Source of the DNA: Cytophagales bacterium
GTDB taxonomy: Bacteria; Bacteroidota; Bacteroidia; Cytophagales; Cyclobacteriaceae
Length of the DNA: 59,424 bases
Assembly (NCBI GenBank): GCA_024232835.1
Contig: JAAEPI010000290.1
Location: 1-59,424, forward strand
Direction of reading: 5' to 3'
Of the stretch, positions 52,024 to 59,424 are shown piece after piece; positions within the stretch are counted from its first letter, which is position 1; each line of letters begins with the position of its first letter. The position numbers and the translations under genes were made by a program. The notes below the pieces were generated by a model. That model worked only from the letters and a program-made list of their open reading frames with translations. It made no database searches and was not told the origin of the DNA.

Positions 52024-52904
52024 CTTTCTCTAGTGTAAATGGTGGGTTTGATTTGTCGTAAATCGGAGGTTTTACCGAACAATGATTCTGAGTGTCCTAA
52101 AAATAAGTATCCACCAATTTTAAGACGATCTCTCAATTTTCGAACCACATTTATCTGCGTTTGTCGTTCAAAATATATCAATACATTTCTGCAAAAAATC
52201 ATATCGAAACTTTCGTCCATATGGTAGGTGCTGTTCATTAAGTTCAATCGTCCGAATTTTGTTTTGTTACGTAGAAATGGCTTGACCCTAACTTCATCTT
52301 GTTTTGCATCTTTGCCTTGCAAGAAGTAACGTTGTTTTAAATCTATTGGCAATTGATCTAGTCTGGAACTTTGATATACTCCAGCCTTTGCTTTTCTTAG
52401 AACATTCGCTGATATGTCAGTACCCAATATCGAATAGTCAAACCGTTTTTGATTTGATAGCCTGAAATGTTCCTCCATAACCATGGCCAACGTATATATT
52501 TCTTCTCCACTAGATGATGCGGCGCTCCATATTTTCAATCCTTTATTGGAAAAGGTATTTTCTGTTTCCTGAAGAATCACATTGGTCAAAAAGTCAAAAT
52601 GACTAGATTCTCTGAAGAAATCTGTCTTATTTGTAGAAATGGCATTAATCATTTCTTTTGTTTCCTGAGGATCTGCATCACTTAATGCAAGATCGATGTA
52701 CTCTTTAAAAGAATCCATTGTCCTTATCTTCAATCTTTTCTGTAGCCTTCCTTCAACCATGGTCTTCTTTTGAGAAGGCAACTTGATGCCATAGTTGCTG
52801 GTTACGAAGTTGCTTAGTCTTTTAAAATCAGCTTCATTTATAAACTTTTTCTTCTGCATGGGTGCAGTGGCTATATGCATGTTTTCTTTTTTTGAGTAGG
52901 TCAC
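52020..52904 (-). CDS. cheR: Chemoreceptor methyltransferase CheR
   Basis: The 294-residue protein has the CheR N-terminal helical domain (FVTSNYGIKLPSQKKTMVEGRLQKRLK, TNKTDFFRES). The SAM domain follows with IWSAASSSGEEIYTLAMVMEE, ILGTDISANVLRKAKAGVY and DMIFCRNVLIYFERQTQ. It methylates Glu residues in the MCP. It overlaps cheW (52901) and the kinase gene by 4 nt each. Confidence 0.94.
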   Translation of the reverse strand: MTYSKKENMHIATAPMQKKKFINEADFKRLSNFVTSNYGIKLPSQKKTMVEGRLQKRLKIRTMDSFKEYIDLALSDADPQETKEMINAISTNKTDFFRESSHFDFLTNVILQETENTFSNKGLKIWSAASSSGEEIYTLAMVMEEHFRLSNQKRFDYSILGTDISANVLRKAKAGVYQSSRLDQLPIDLKQRYFLQGKDAKQDEVRVKPFLRNKTKFGRLNLMNSTYHMDESFDMIFCRNVLIYFERQTQINVVRKLRDRLKIGGYLFLGHSESLFGKTSDLRQIKPTIYTRER

Positions 52905-53647
52905 AACTGGATTTTCTTCGCTGATTTCTTTTTTGGTTTGCTTTTTGAAACCTTCTTCTTCGGTTCCTTTTTCTGTTTCGATGAGGTGGTCTTCTTTCGA
53001 GTTGTCTTATTTTTTTCTTTACCTACCGTTTTCTTTTTAACTACGTCTTTTTTCTCTTGATCAGATTTACTCTCCAGAACTAGACTTTCTTCAGGGGCTG
53101 GTTCAGGTTCACTAGTTAGCTCCTCTGAGATAATATTTGATTTATGAGCACCAATTGAATCAAACATGGTGACCTCATTGACTGAAAAGATTTTATCAAT
53201 ATCAAGTAGCATTACGAAATCACTTCCATTACGAAAGATCCCTATTATGAAATCATTTTGGTCTTTGGATTCAATGTTGGGAGATGGTTGTAAATCTTCT
53301 TGTTTTAATTCTAACACTTCGAGCACTGAGTCCACAAGCACTCCGAGGTTGATCCTTCTTGACTCTATCCCAATATCTACTACAACGATGCAAGTGTTAA
53401 CATTGAATTCAGTAGGCGTGAGACCCAATTTTACTCTTGTATCAATAAGAGGCAATACCTTACCTCTTACGTCAACAATACCCGCCAAATATGATGGTGC
53501 TCTGGGAACGGGGGTGATTTTAGACACTTCCAATATCTCAATCACTTTAGTCACATTCATAGCGAAAAGCTCTTCGCCCATCGCGAAAGAAAGGACATTT
53601 TCTAATTGGCTCGCTACTGATTCCTTTTCTAATACGTTAGTTTCCAT
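52901..53647 (-). CDS. cheW: CheW coupling protein with a Lys-rich histone-like tail
   Basis: Residues ~15-165 are a CheW domain (LSFAMGEELFAMNVTKVIEILEV, MAGIVDVRGKVLPLIDTRVKLGL). From ~190 to 248 the sequence is a low-complexity tail of KK, KKK and TxKK repeats, as in histone H1-like proteins. The tail is in frame and not an artefact of a shift. It could bind nucleic acid or polyanions, or act as a flexible scaffold. It overlaps cheR by 4 nt and is followed upstream by the MCP gene. Confidence 0.85.
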   Translation of the reverse strand: METNVLEKESVASQLENVLSFAMGEELFAMNVTKVIEILEVSKITPVPRAPSYLAGIVDVRGKVLPLIDTRVKLGLTPTEFNVNTCIVVVDIGIESRRINLGVLVDSVLEVLELKQEDLQPSPNIESKDQNDFIIGIFRNGSDFVMLLDIDKIFSVNEVTMFDSIGAHKSNIISEELTSEPEPAPEESLVLESKSDQEKKDVVKKKTVGKEKNKTTRKKTTSSKQKKEPKKKVSKSKPKKKSAKKIQL

Positions 53648-53740
53648 TTGATTTCAATTAGATTCAATGTTTTGCTGTCTCAATCATTAGTATTCAACAC
53701 GTAGATATTTATTGATTCGCTCCTGAAAAAATGCTAAGTG

Positions 53741-55759
53741 CTAGAATTCCTTAAAATCTGAATCAGAAACTACTTCTGGTTCACCCAAGTCAAGATCAAT
53801 TCCCTTATGTGCGCCATTTCCATTCGAATGTTCATTCGTTGAGGGTCTTGCAGCCTTGGTAGGCGCATAATTTAATGTGCCTACTGAACTCAAATCAACC
53901 TTGAAGAAGCCAACAGTTTCTCGAAGTTGACTGGCTTGAGCATTCAATTCTTCCGAGTTGGCTGCCATCTCCTCGGCAGTGGAGGCATTCTGCTGTACAA
54001 CATTATTCAGTTGTTGGATAGCATTATTGACTTGCTCGGTACCGTCATTTTGTTCGATACTCGCCGAGGCAATTTCTCCGATTAATTTTGATGTTTTTTG
54101 GATTTCAGGTACGATTTCCTCTAGTAGTTTACCTGACTCTTCAGCCATGCTCACTCCTTTAGAAGATACATCGTCAATTTCGGAAGCTGCGACTTGACTT
54201 CTTTCGGCAAGTCTACGAATCTCTGCTGCTACCACCGCAAAGCCTCTTCCGTGTTCGCCAGCTCTAGCTGCTTCTACTGCAGCATTAAGTGCTAATAGAT
54301 TGGTCTGTCTGGCAATTTCACCAATGATTGATATTTTATCTGTAATCAATTTCATTGAATCTACCGTTCTTCCAACAGATTCGTTGCTGGAAGAGATGTT
54401 TTGAGAAGCCAACTCAGCTATTTGTTCTGTTTCTTTCGAATTCTTAGTGTTTTGCTCTGTATTTGCTGCCATTTCTTCCATTGAAGAGGAGACTTCCTCG
54501 GCAGAACTAGCTTGATCTGAAGCACCATCAGACATTTGCTGTGATGAGGCACTCATTTGTGTACTGGCAGAGGCAATTGATTCAGACACTGAAATGACCG
54601 TTCCTATGATTTCGTTTAGCTTTGCTATCATCGATTTTACCCCGCCCAATGCGATACCAACTTCATCTCTACTAGTTGTGTCAACCCTGACAGTAAGGTC
54701 ACCATTAGACACTGCGCCCAATTTCTCAGTTAGTAATTGGAGTTGATTTAATATGGCTCTGGCAATGAGAAACGCAAATAGAGCAGTTAAGAATATAATT
54801 ACAACTGTGGATACGATATAATACATCAGAGCTTTTCCTGATTCCTCTTGCAATAGGTTAGATGATGCAATCAGTTCGCCTGAAATGCTATCTTCGATTT
54901 CTTTTAAGGAATTGATTTTTTGAGATATTTGCTGAAACCAGTCATTGGTATCTATCCCAAAATTTCCTTTGGTGGACTTTGCAAACGCTACGTCTCTCAT
55001 GGCTGCAACACTCTTAACCTCATCAGTATCCATTCTGTTATTATATAATTCTTTAAAGGATTTATCTGCCGATCCAAGAAACAACTGTTCGTAGGTTACT
55101 TGAGAGGCCACTAATGAACTGTACTTCTTGAATTGACCTTCTCCAAATCTATCTTCGGCAAATACCGAGCTCAGTATGGCCCGTTCAAGACCAGATTGTT
55201 CTTTCATTTGCAGAATATTTAGAAAGGCGCTGAAGTTTTTGTTAATGCTTGCATTTGAACTTAAATTAGATATATAAGTTATCACATCGAAAAATTTCGG
55301 GTGCATGGCTGTGTAGTAACCAAGTGCTTTATCAGATTCAATGCTTTGAGACAAAGTCGCATCTCTTTTAGAGCCTATTATGTCGAGATCTTTTCTAGCA
55401 GCTGAAAGCAGATTTTCAAATTCTTGCCCAAATTTCTTGATATCAAGTCCAGCCAGAATATTGTTTAATGCTCTTATTTTTGCGTCCGAACTTTGCGCTT
55501 GTGATCGAAGTTCACTTTCCATTTTTGCTCCGTTGCTTCCAATAAATCCAGCGGTTCTCCCTCGTTCTTTTTGGGTTTCATGAACTACTGAACTAATGAC
55601 TTGGCTTAGTTTTGCCAATTCATTAAGGTTCTCCATTTCATTTGACTCCACTCGCTTATCCATAACATTGGTTATTGAAAAGAAGAGCAATCCAAGCACA
55701 GGGAACACTAGCATAACTAGTAGCTTGGTTGAAAATTTGAGGTTGTTAATTAGTTCCAT
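53741..55759 (-). CDS. Methyl-accepting chemotaxis protein with a NIT-type sensor
   Basis: The 672-residue receptor has TM1 ([17 protein letters not shown]), a sensory domain at ~35-300, TM2 ([24 protein letters not shown]), HAMP and the MCP signalling domain. The sensor opens [22 protein letters not shown], the nitrate/nitrite-sensing (NIT) pattern. The signalling hairpin is intact: [30 protein letters not shown]. It ends in [10 protein letters not shown] without the usual pentapeptide for CheR. It is the only receptor in the operon and lies between the two cheW genes. Confidence 0.88.
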   Translation of the reverse strand: MELINNLKFSTKLLVMLVFPVLGLLFFSITNVMDKRVESNEMENLNELAKLSQVISSVVHETQKERGRTAGFIGSNGAKMESELRSQAQSSDAKIRALNNILAGLDIKKFGQEFENLLSAARKDLDIIGSKRDATLSQSIESDKALGYYTAMHPKFFDVITYISNLSSNASINKNFSAFLNILQMKEQSGLERAILSSVFAEDRFGEGQFKKYSSLVASQVTYEQLFLGSADKSFKELYNNRMDTDEVKSVAAMRDVAFAKSTKGNFGIDTNDWFQQISQKINSLKEIEDSISGELIASSNLLQEESGKALMYYIVSTVVIIFLTALFAFLIARAILNQLQLLTEKLGAVSNGDLTVRVDTTSRDEVGIALGGVKSMIAKLNEIIGTVISVSESIASASTQMSASSQQMSDGASDQASSAEEVSSSMEEMAANTEQNTKNSKETEQIAELASQNISSSNESVGRTVDSMKLITDKISIIGEIARQTNLLALNAAVEAARAGEHGRGFAVVAAEIRRLAERSQVAASEIDDVSSKGVSMAEESGKLLEEIVPEIQKTSKLIGEIASASIEQNDGTEQVNNAIQQLNNVVQQNASTAEEMAANSEELNAQASQLRETVGFFKVDLSSVGTLNYAPTKAARPSTNEHSNGNGAHKGIDLDLGEPEVVSDSDFKEF

Positions 55760-55807
55760 GATATTATTCGTATAAATTTTAGTTCTTATTTATTTATCAT
55801 TCTATTA

Positions 55808-56320
55808 TTAATCCATTGTCACACCGACTTCCTGCATAAAGTCCATTTCCATTAAGGAAAAGACCTCATCGAGATTTAATACCATTGTATAATCATCTCC
55901 ATTGAGAAACCTTCCATCAATAAAATTAAGACTGTACTTAGCTTCTATACTGGGAGATGGTAGAAGAGATTCTGCGGGAATATCCATTACTTCATTAACT
56001 GCATCCACCAAGGTTCCGATTTCCATCTTATCACCCTCCACGTCAATTTCGATGACTATGATGCATGTGTTTTCCTTAAATTCTATTGGAACAAGTCCAA
56101 ACTTGATTTTTGTGTCGATGAGAGGAAGCACCTTTCCTCTCAGATTAATGATGCCGGCCATATAAGATGGAGCACGCGGTATGACAGTAATATTGGGTAT
56201 TTCTAAAATCTCTATGACTCTTTGCACTTCAACAGCAAAGCTCTCGTCATCAAGTTTGAATGTGAGATAGGAGTTAACCTCCACGTTTTCTTCGATATCT
56301 ACTTCTGTAATATTGTTCAT
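55808..56320 (-). CDS. cheW: CheW coupling protein, short form
   Basis: The 170-residue CheW shows YLTFKLDDESFAVEVQRVIEILEIP, MAGIINLRGKVLPLIDTKIKFGLVP and the closing DGRFLNGDDYTMVLNLDEVFSL. There is no tail, unlike the second CheW. It couples the receptor to CheA. It overlaps cheA by 4 nt. Confidence 0.93.
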   Translation of the reverse strand: MNNITEVDIEENVEVNSYLTFKLDDESFAVEVQRVIEILEIPNITVIPRAPSYMAGIINLRGKVLPLIDTKIKFGLVPIEFKENTCIIVIEIDVEGDKMEIGTLVDAVNEVMDIPAESLLPSPSIEAKYSLNFIDGRFLNGDDYTMVLNLDEVFSLMEMDFMQEVGVTMD

Positions 56321-58434
56321 GCTGGCATTAATTTTTGATTAATGTTCTGTTTGGTAATGATATTAGACGCATCGAGAACAAGGGCAATTGTGCCATCTCC
56401 CAAAATGGTAGCTCCTGAAACAAATTTCTGGTTCCGATAGAATTTCCCAACGGGTTTTAAGACAGCCTGATATTCTCCGATAATTTCATCCACGCAAATG
56501 CACATCTTGTTTTCATTACTTTGAACTAAAATGATGCTACTATATTCAGGAGCGCTTTCGTCAGAATAATTAAACTCTTTTCGAAGGTCGACATATGGAT
56601 ACTGCTCTTCGTCCAGCACCACTAGTTGATTGAAGTCGTTGAGTAGATCTTCTCTTTTTAATTCGTAGCATTTGTCGACAACAGATAGTGGAATTATATA
56701 ATTGGTGTCCCCTACTGTGACCTGTAATCCATCTATTACAGATAAGGTCAGAGGTAGCTCTATTGTTATTTTCGTTCCTTGATCTACGACAGACTCTACG
56801 GAGATATTTCCTCTAAGGTCAAGTACATTTTTTCTTACCACATCCATTCCTACACCTCTTCCAGATAAGTCAGTCACATTTGCTGCAAGTGAGAACCCGG
56901 GCACGAATATTAGATCAAATATTTCTTTCTCTGTGAGGTTAGTATCTTTTTGAATCAATCCATTTTTAATGGCTTTCTTTCTGATTTTTTCTGGATCAAT
57001 GCCTTTACCATCGTCCTCAATTTGAATAAGGATTTTAGCACCTGAATAAAAAGCGGTCAACTTAATTGTTCCTTTTTCGGGTTTCCCTTTTGCCACCCGC
57101 TCCTCCTTTGTTTCAATGCCATGATCCAAACTATTTCTAATCAGGTGCATCAAAGGATCGGCTAGATTTTCAATAATCTTCTTATCCAATTCGGTCTCTC
57201 CACCAATTGTTTTGAAACTAACAGATTTGTTTAGTTGAGATGATATATCCCTTACAGACCTGTGAAATCTTGAAAAGAGATTCTCGATTTCTATCAAGGT
57301 CATGTCGAATGCTATGTCACGAAGTTGCCTGGCTAGTTTTTCAATATTATCCGCAATTGCGTCTAGTGTTGGGTCAAAATTATTCTTGGCATACAGATCC
57401 AGACCTGCTTGAGAGGTTACTAGCTCGCTCACATGATTCATGAGCTCATCCAGTTTATCAGATGAAACTCGTATACTGGAAATTGAATCAATTTTCGGTA
57501 TTGATTTCGCTTCATTTTCAGGGTCAGAATTTTCCATGTTTTTCATAGTATTATCTGATTTGGTACCCTCGGCCATTGTGTCAAATTCAGTTGTCACTTC
57601 TTCAATTTGCAAGCCGCTAACGATAGATTTTAGCATATCAACATTGACAACATTTGATGACAGGTCGCTAGTTGGTAGTTGATCAGTAAAGGATTTAATA
57701 CTTAGGAGATTTCCGTCATACAAGTGCGTGATTTCAATGTCACAATTGTCTTCAACGAAAATGAAAACATCAGAAATCAGTGTGTGATTTTCGCTAGTCG
57801 ATAGAATAATATTCCAAGAAGTGTAGCATTTCTTGGGATTAAATTTCTTTATTGACCCCAAGTCAATATGAGGAAAGGCTATTGTCTCTCCCAACTCAGA
57901 AAGCTCATCTATAAGAAGTAGTGGATTAGATCCATCATCGAATATGTCCGGATTGGGTTGGAAGGATATGTGATATGTGCTTGTTTTGTTATCAAGTTCA
58001 ATGGAATTCTGTTGAGTTTCAGATTTATCAATTTTTCCTATTCCCTCTAATATTTTGAGTATTCTTTCAGTTAGATTTTTTTCGTTTTTGATATCTTGTT
58101 CACCATTCGAGTCAGGGTCTGAAATTAGTTTTTTAATATGATCCATGGATTTTAATCCACAATCGATAATATCAGAATTGAGAAGCAAATGTCCTGCCCG
58201 GACATTATCATAGATTGTTTCCAGATTATGAACGAATTCTGTAACCCGGGTAGAGCCGATCATTCCACTACTACCTTTAAGTGTGTGAATAGATCTGAAA
58301 ACTGCGTCGATTAGCGATTTATCCTCTGGGGAGTTTTCCAGCGTCAAAAGGCCTTCTTCTATTTTATTAAATAAATCATCCGCCTCTTCTAGAAATATTT
58401 TTCTGAGGTCTAACATGTCCTTTTCACTCAACAT
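56317..58434 (-). CDS. cheA: Chemotaxis histidine kinase CheA
   Basis: The 705-residue kinase begins with an Hpt domain (phospho-acceptor His50 in FRSIHTLKGSSGMIG). A less conserved linker region follows, then a P3 dimerisation helix (SSDKLDELMNHVSELVTSQA), the HATPase domain (NSLDHGIETKEER, IEDDGKGIDPEKI, GRGVGMDVVRKNV) and the CheW-like P5 end. It phosphorylates CheY and CheB. It overlaps the preceding cheY by 7 nt. Confidence 0.94.
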   Translation of the reverse strand: MLSEKDMLDLRKIFLEEADDLFNKIEEGLLTLENSPEDKSLIDAVFRSIHTLKGSSGMIGSTRVTEFVHNLETIYDNVRAGHLLLNSDIIDCGLKSMDHIKKLISDPDSNGEQDIKNEKNLTERILKILEGIGKIDKSETQQNSIELDNKTSTYHISFQPNPDIFDDGSNPLLLIDELSELGETIAFPHIDLGSIKKFNPKKCYTSWNIILSTSENHTLISDVFIFVEDNCDIEITHLYDGNLLSIKSFTDQLPTSDLSSNVVNVDMLKSIVSGLQIEEVTTEFDTMAEGTKSDNTMKNMENSDPENEAKSIPKIDSISSIRVSSDKLDELMNHVSELVTSQAGLDLYAKNNFDPTLDAIADNIEKLARQLRDIAFDMTLIEIENLFSRFHRSVRDISSQLNKSVSFKTIGGETELDKKIIENLADPLMHLIRNSLDHGIETKEERVAKGKPEKGTIKLTAFYSGAKILIQIEDDGKGIDPEKIRKKAIKNGLIQKDTNLTEKEIFDLIFVPGFSLAANVTDLSGRGVGMDVVRKNVLDLRGNISVESVVDQGTKITIELPLTLSVIDGLQVTVGDTNYIIPLSVVDKCYELKREDLLNDFNQLVVLDEEQYPYVDLRKEFNYSDESAPEYSSIILVQSNENKMCICVDEIIGEYQAVLKPVGKFYRNQKFVSGATILGDGTIALVLDASNIITKQNINQKLMPA

Positions 58435-58805
58435 GGTCTTACAACTTTATGTACAATTTTTAGCAATCTCTCCTGGTCGAATGGTTTTACTATCCAACCC
58501 GTAACACCAGCTTTTTTCGCCTCCTTTTTTTTATCAAGCTGGGATTCAGTTGTCAGCATTAATATGGGTGTGTACTTATAATTATCATCTTTCCGAACTT
58601 CTTTAATTAGCCCTAAACCATCCATAAATGGCATGAATAGATCCGTAATAATTAAAGAAACATGACCTTGAATGTCTCTAAGTGTTGCAAGCCCATCTTC
58701 TCCATGGACACCTTTATACACCGTATATCCAGCATCTTCAAGTGTAACTCCCACTAATTCTCTGATACTTTCTGAATCGTCAACTATGAGCACAGTTTTT
58801 TTCAT
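58428..58805 (-). CDS. cheY: CheY-like response regulator (operon front)
   Basis: ATG 58805 is preferred since MKKTVLIVDDSES is the normal receiver start; the ORF-track start at 58844 adds a Trp-rich leader inside the STAS gene. The phospho-Asp lies in LIITDLFMPFMDG, the Lys in WIVKPFD. The unit starts as TAATG on the STAS stop, so translation is coupled. It lies between the STAS protein and CheA and is probably the main output regulator. Confidence 0.9.
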   Translation of the reverse strand: MKKTVLIVDDSESIRELVGVTLEDAGYTVYKGVHGEDGLATLRDIQGHVSLIITDLFMPFMDGLGLIKEVRKDDNYKYTPILMLTTESQLDKKKEAKKAGVTGWIVKPFDQERLLKIVHKVVRPC

Positions 58806-59230
58806 TATTGTGTTGATTTTAAGAACATCCCACCAAAGCCACATTTTTTAATATTGTCAATTTCCAATTCATTGATGTCAAATAGGTTAACTACGTGCTT
58901 GTCAGCTTTTATGGCTGCTGTCTTAAGAAAAAAGAGCAACTGGATGATGGCCAAATCTATTTCGTGAACATTCCTAAGGATGATTGCAATACTCTGATAG
59001 GTATCGAATGAGTCAGATATATCCTTGGAAATGTCGTCGACATGCTCCACCGTCAATCTACCCTCTAGGTAAATTTTTATTTTTTCAAATCCACCCTTCC
59101 CAGAAGGACGTTTTGTAATGTTGAATTCAGGTGAATTATTTTTACTTATTGTAAGTAAATTTTCAGCCATTTCTTCTTGGAGAATTGGAGAGGCTTCATC
59201 AGTTGTTTTTATGTTAGCTGCTAGTGGCAT
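58805..59230 (-). CDS. STAS-domain protein at the head of the che operon
   Basis: The 141-residue protein has a disordered N-terminus and a STAS fold at ~50-135 (KIKIYLEGRLTVEHVDDISKDI, AIILRNVHEIDLAIIQLLFFLKTAA, ELEIDNIKKCGFGGMF). The usual anti-sigma antagonist phosphorylation Ser reads as DLAIIQLL here, which lacks the DSSG pattern. STAS proteins of this type occur at the front of Bacteroidota chemosensory operons. It is the first gene of this run. The remaining 59231-59424 holds no gene that I can support. Confidence 0.8.
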   Translation of the reverse strand: MPLAANIKTTDEASPILQEEMAENLLTISKNNSPEFNITKRPSGKGGFEKIKIYLEGRLTVEHVDDISKDISDSFDTYQSIAIILRNVHEIDLAIIQLLFFLKTAAIKADKHVVNLFDINELEIDNIKKCGFGGMFLKSTQ

Positions 59231-59424
59231 AATTGAATTGTTAATAATTTGTAAGTGGAAAATTGAGCGGATTGACTATTTTATTTGGTTTGGTTACTTC
59301 ACAATCCATATGTATTAATAATGCGAGTTCTATTTGGTCGATGTTGCTGGTTATCATATGTTAATATTTCTTGATCAAGCGGCCGTGATAGCTCCGTGAT
59401 TTATGTTATTCACGACTCTTATAA

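Noticed and set aside
52901-53100. Frameshift explanation for the Lys-rich CheW tail
   Set aside because: The other frames contain stops or no CheW-like continuation, and the tail ends cleanly in a 4-nt overlap with cheR.
53166-53651. 161-aa plus-strand ORF opposite cheW
   Set aside because: It is Ser/Thr-rich translation of the complement of the CheW domain; the minus strand has the real gene.
1-59424. CRISPR array, prophage, insertion sequence or restriction/defence island
   Set aside because: No regularly spaced repeats, transposase, integrase, structural phage or defence-type proteins were seen in the ORFs.

Overview
The window looks like a chromosome segment of a Bacteroidota bacterium, most likely a marine Cytophagales-type gliding organism. 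The reasons are the AT-rich sequence, promoters of the TTTG/TAnnTTTG type, start codons without Shine-Dalgarno motifs, a truncated type IX secretion sorting domain at the left edge, a lipoprotein (clade II type) NosZ with a Bacteroidota-style nos locus, a fused CcoNO and a monoheme CcoP. No phage, IS element, rRNA or CRISPR array was seen.

Layout. (1) 1-5.4 kb: the tail of a T9SS-secreted protein, a TIGR03032 protein and a TPR/O-GlcNAc-transferase-like glycosyltransferase. A decayed strip follows, with a methyltransferase carrying an in-frame stop, a frameshifted QueC-like gene and a tRNA-Leu(CAA) gene interrupted by two short insertions. (2) 5.4-16.5 kb: a nitrous-oxide respiration locus (cytochrome c, FAS1 lipoprotein, nosZ, membrane protein, nosL, nosL-barrel fusion, nosD, nosF, nosY). 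It is bracketed by a REC-Crp/Fnr fusion regulator and a PAS histidine kinase. (3) 16.7-25.7 kb: a cbb3 oxidase locus (uspA, ccoI, ccoS, ccoNO, ccoQ, ccoP, ccoG, ccoH, DsbD_2/SafE-like). (4) 25.7-33.8 kb: a TetR-controlled envelope export operon (MMPL, LolA-like, membrane protein, beta-barrel, lipoprotein), then DUF2202, cytochrome c and DUF4136 genes. (5) 33.8-40.1 kb: two tandem UspA proteins, lpd, fabG and a large membrane protein. (6) 40.1-48.1 kb: small stress, redox and copper genes, several of them broken, including SCO1, HemJ/CopD, a Crp/Fnr regulator, YceI, DUF3109, a quinone reductase and a sulfurtransferase. (7) 48.1-59.2 kb: a probable structured RNA and then a complete chemosensory operon on the minus strand.

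How it fits together. Regions 2, 3 and part of 6 form a low-oxygen respiratory module: N2O reductase and its copper supply, a high-affinity oxidase and its copper supply, SCO1, Crp/Fnr regulators and Usp proteins. The chemotaxis receptor carries a NIT (nitrate/nitrite-sensing type) domain, which suggests taxis or surface behaviour toward the same electron acceptors.

The least expected signals are these. The tRNA-Leu gene becomes canonical once two similar 18-19-nt palindromic inserts are removed. Three identical TTAGT-N8-ACTAA sites define a small TetR regulon. A pair of GTTTATAwTATAAAC palindromes defines a second regulon. There is a NosL domain fused to a Met-rich beta-barrel, a chemotaxis-operon kinase lacking its phospho-acceptor His, and a CheW with a histone-like Lys-rich tail. 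Several small accessory genes are damaged while the main operons are intact. All calls come from reading the sequence; no database search was run.
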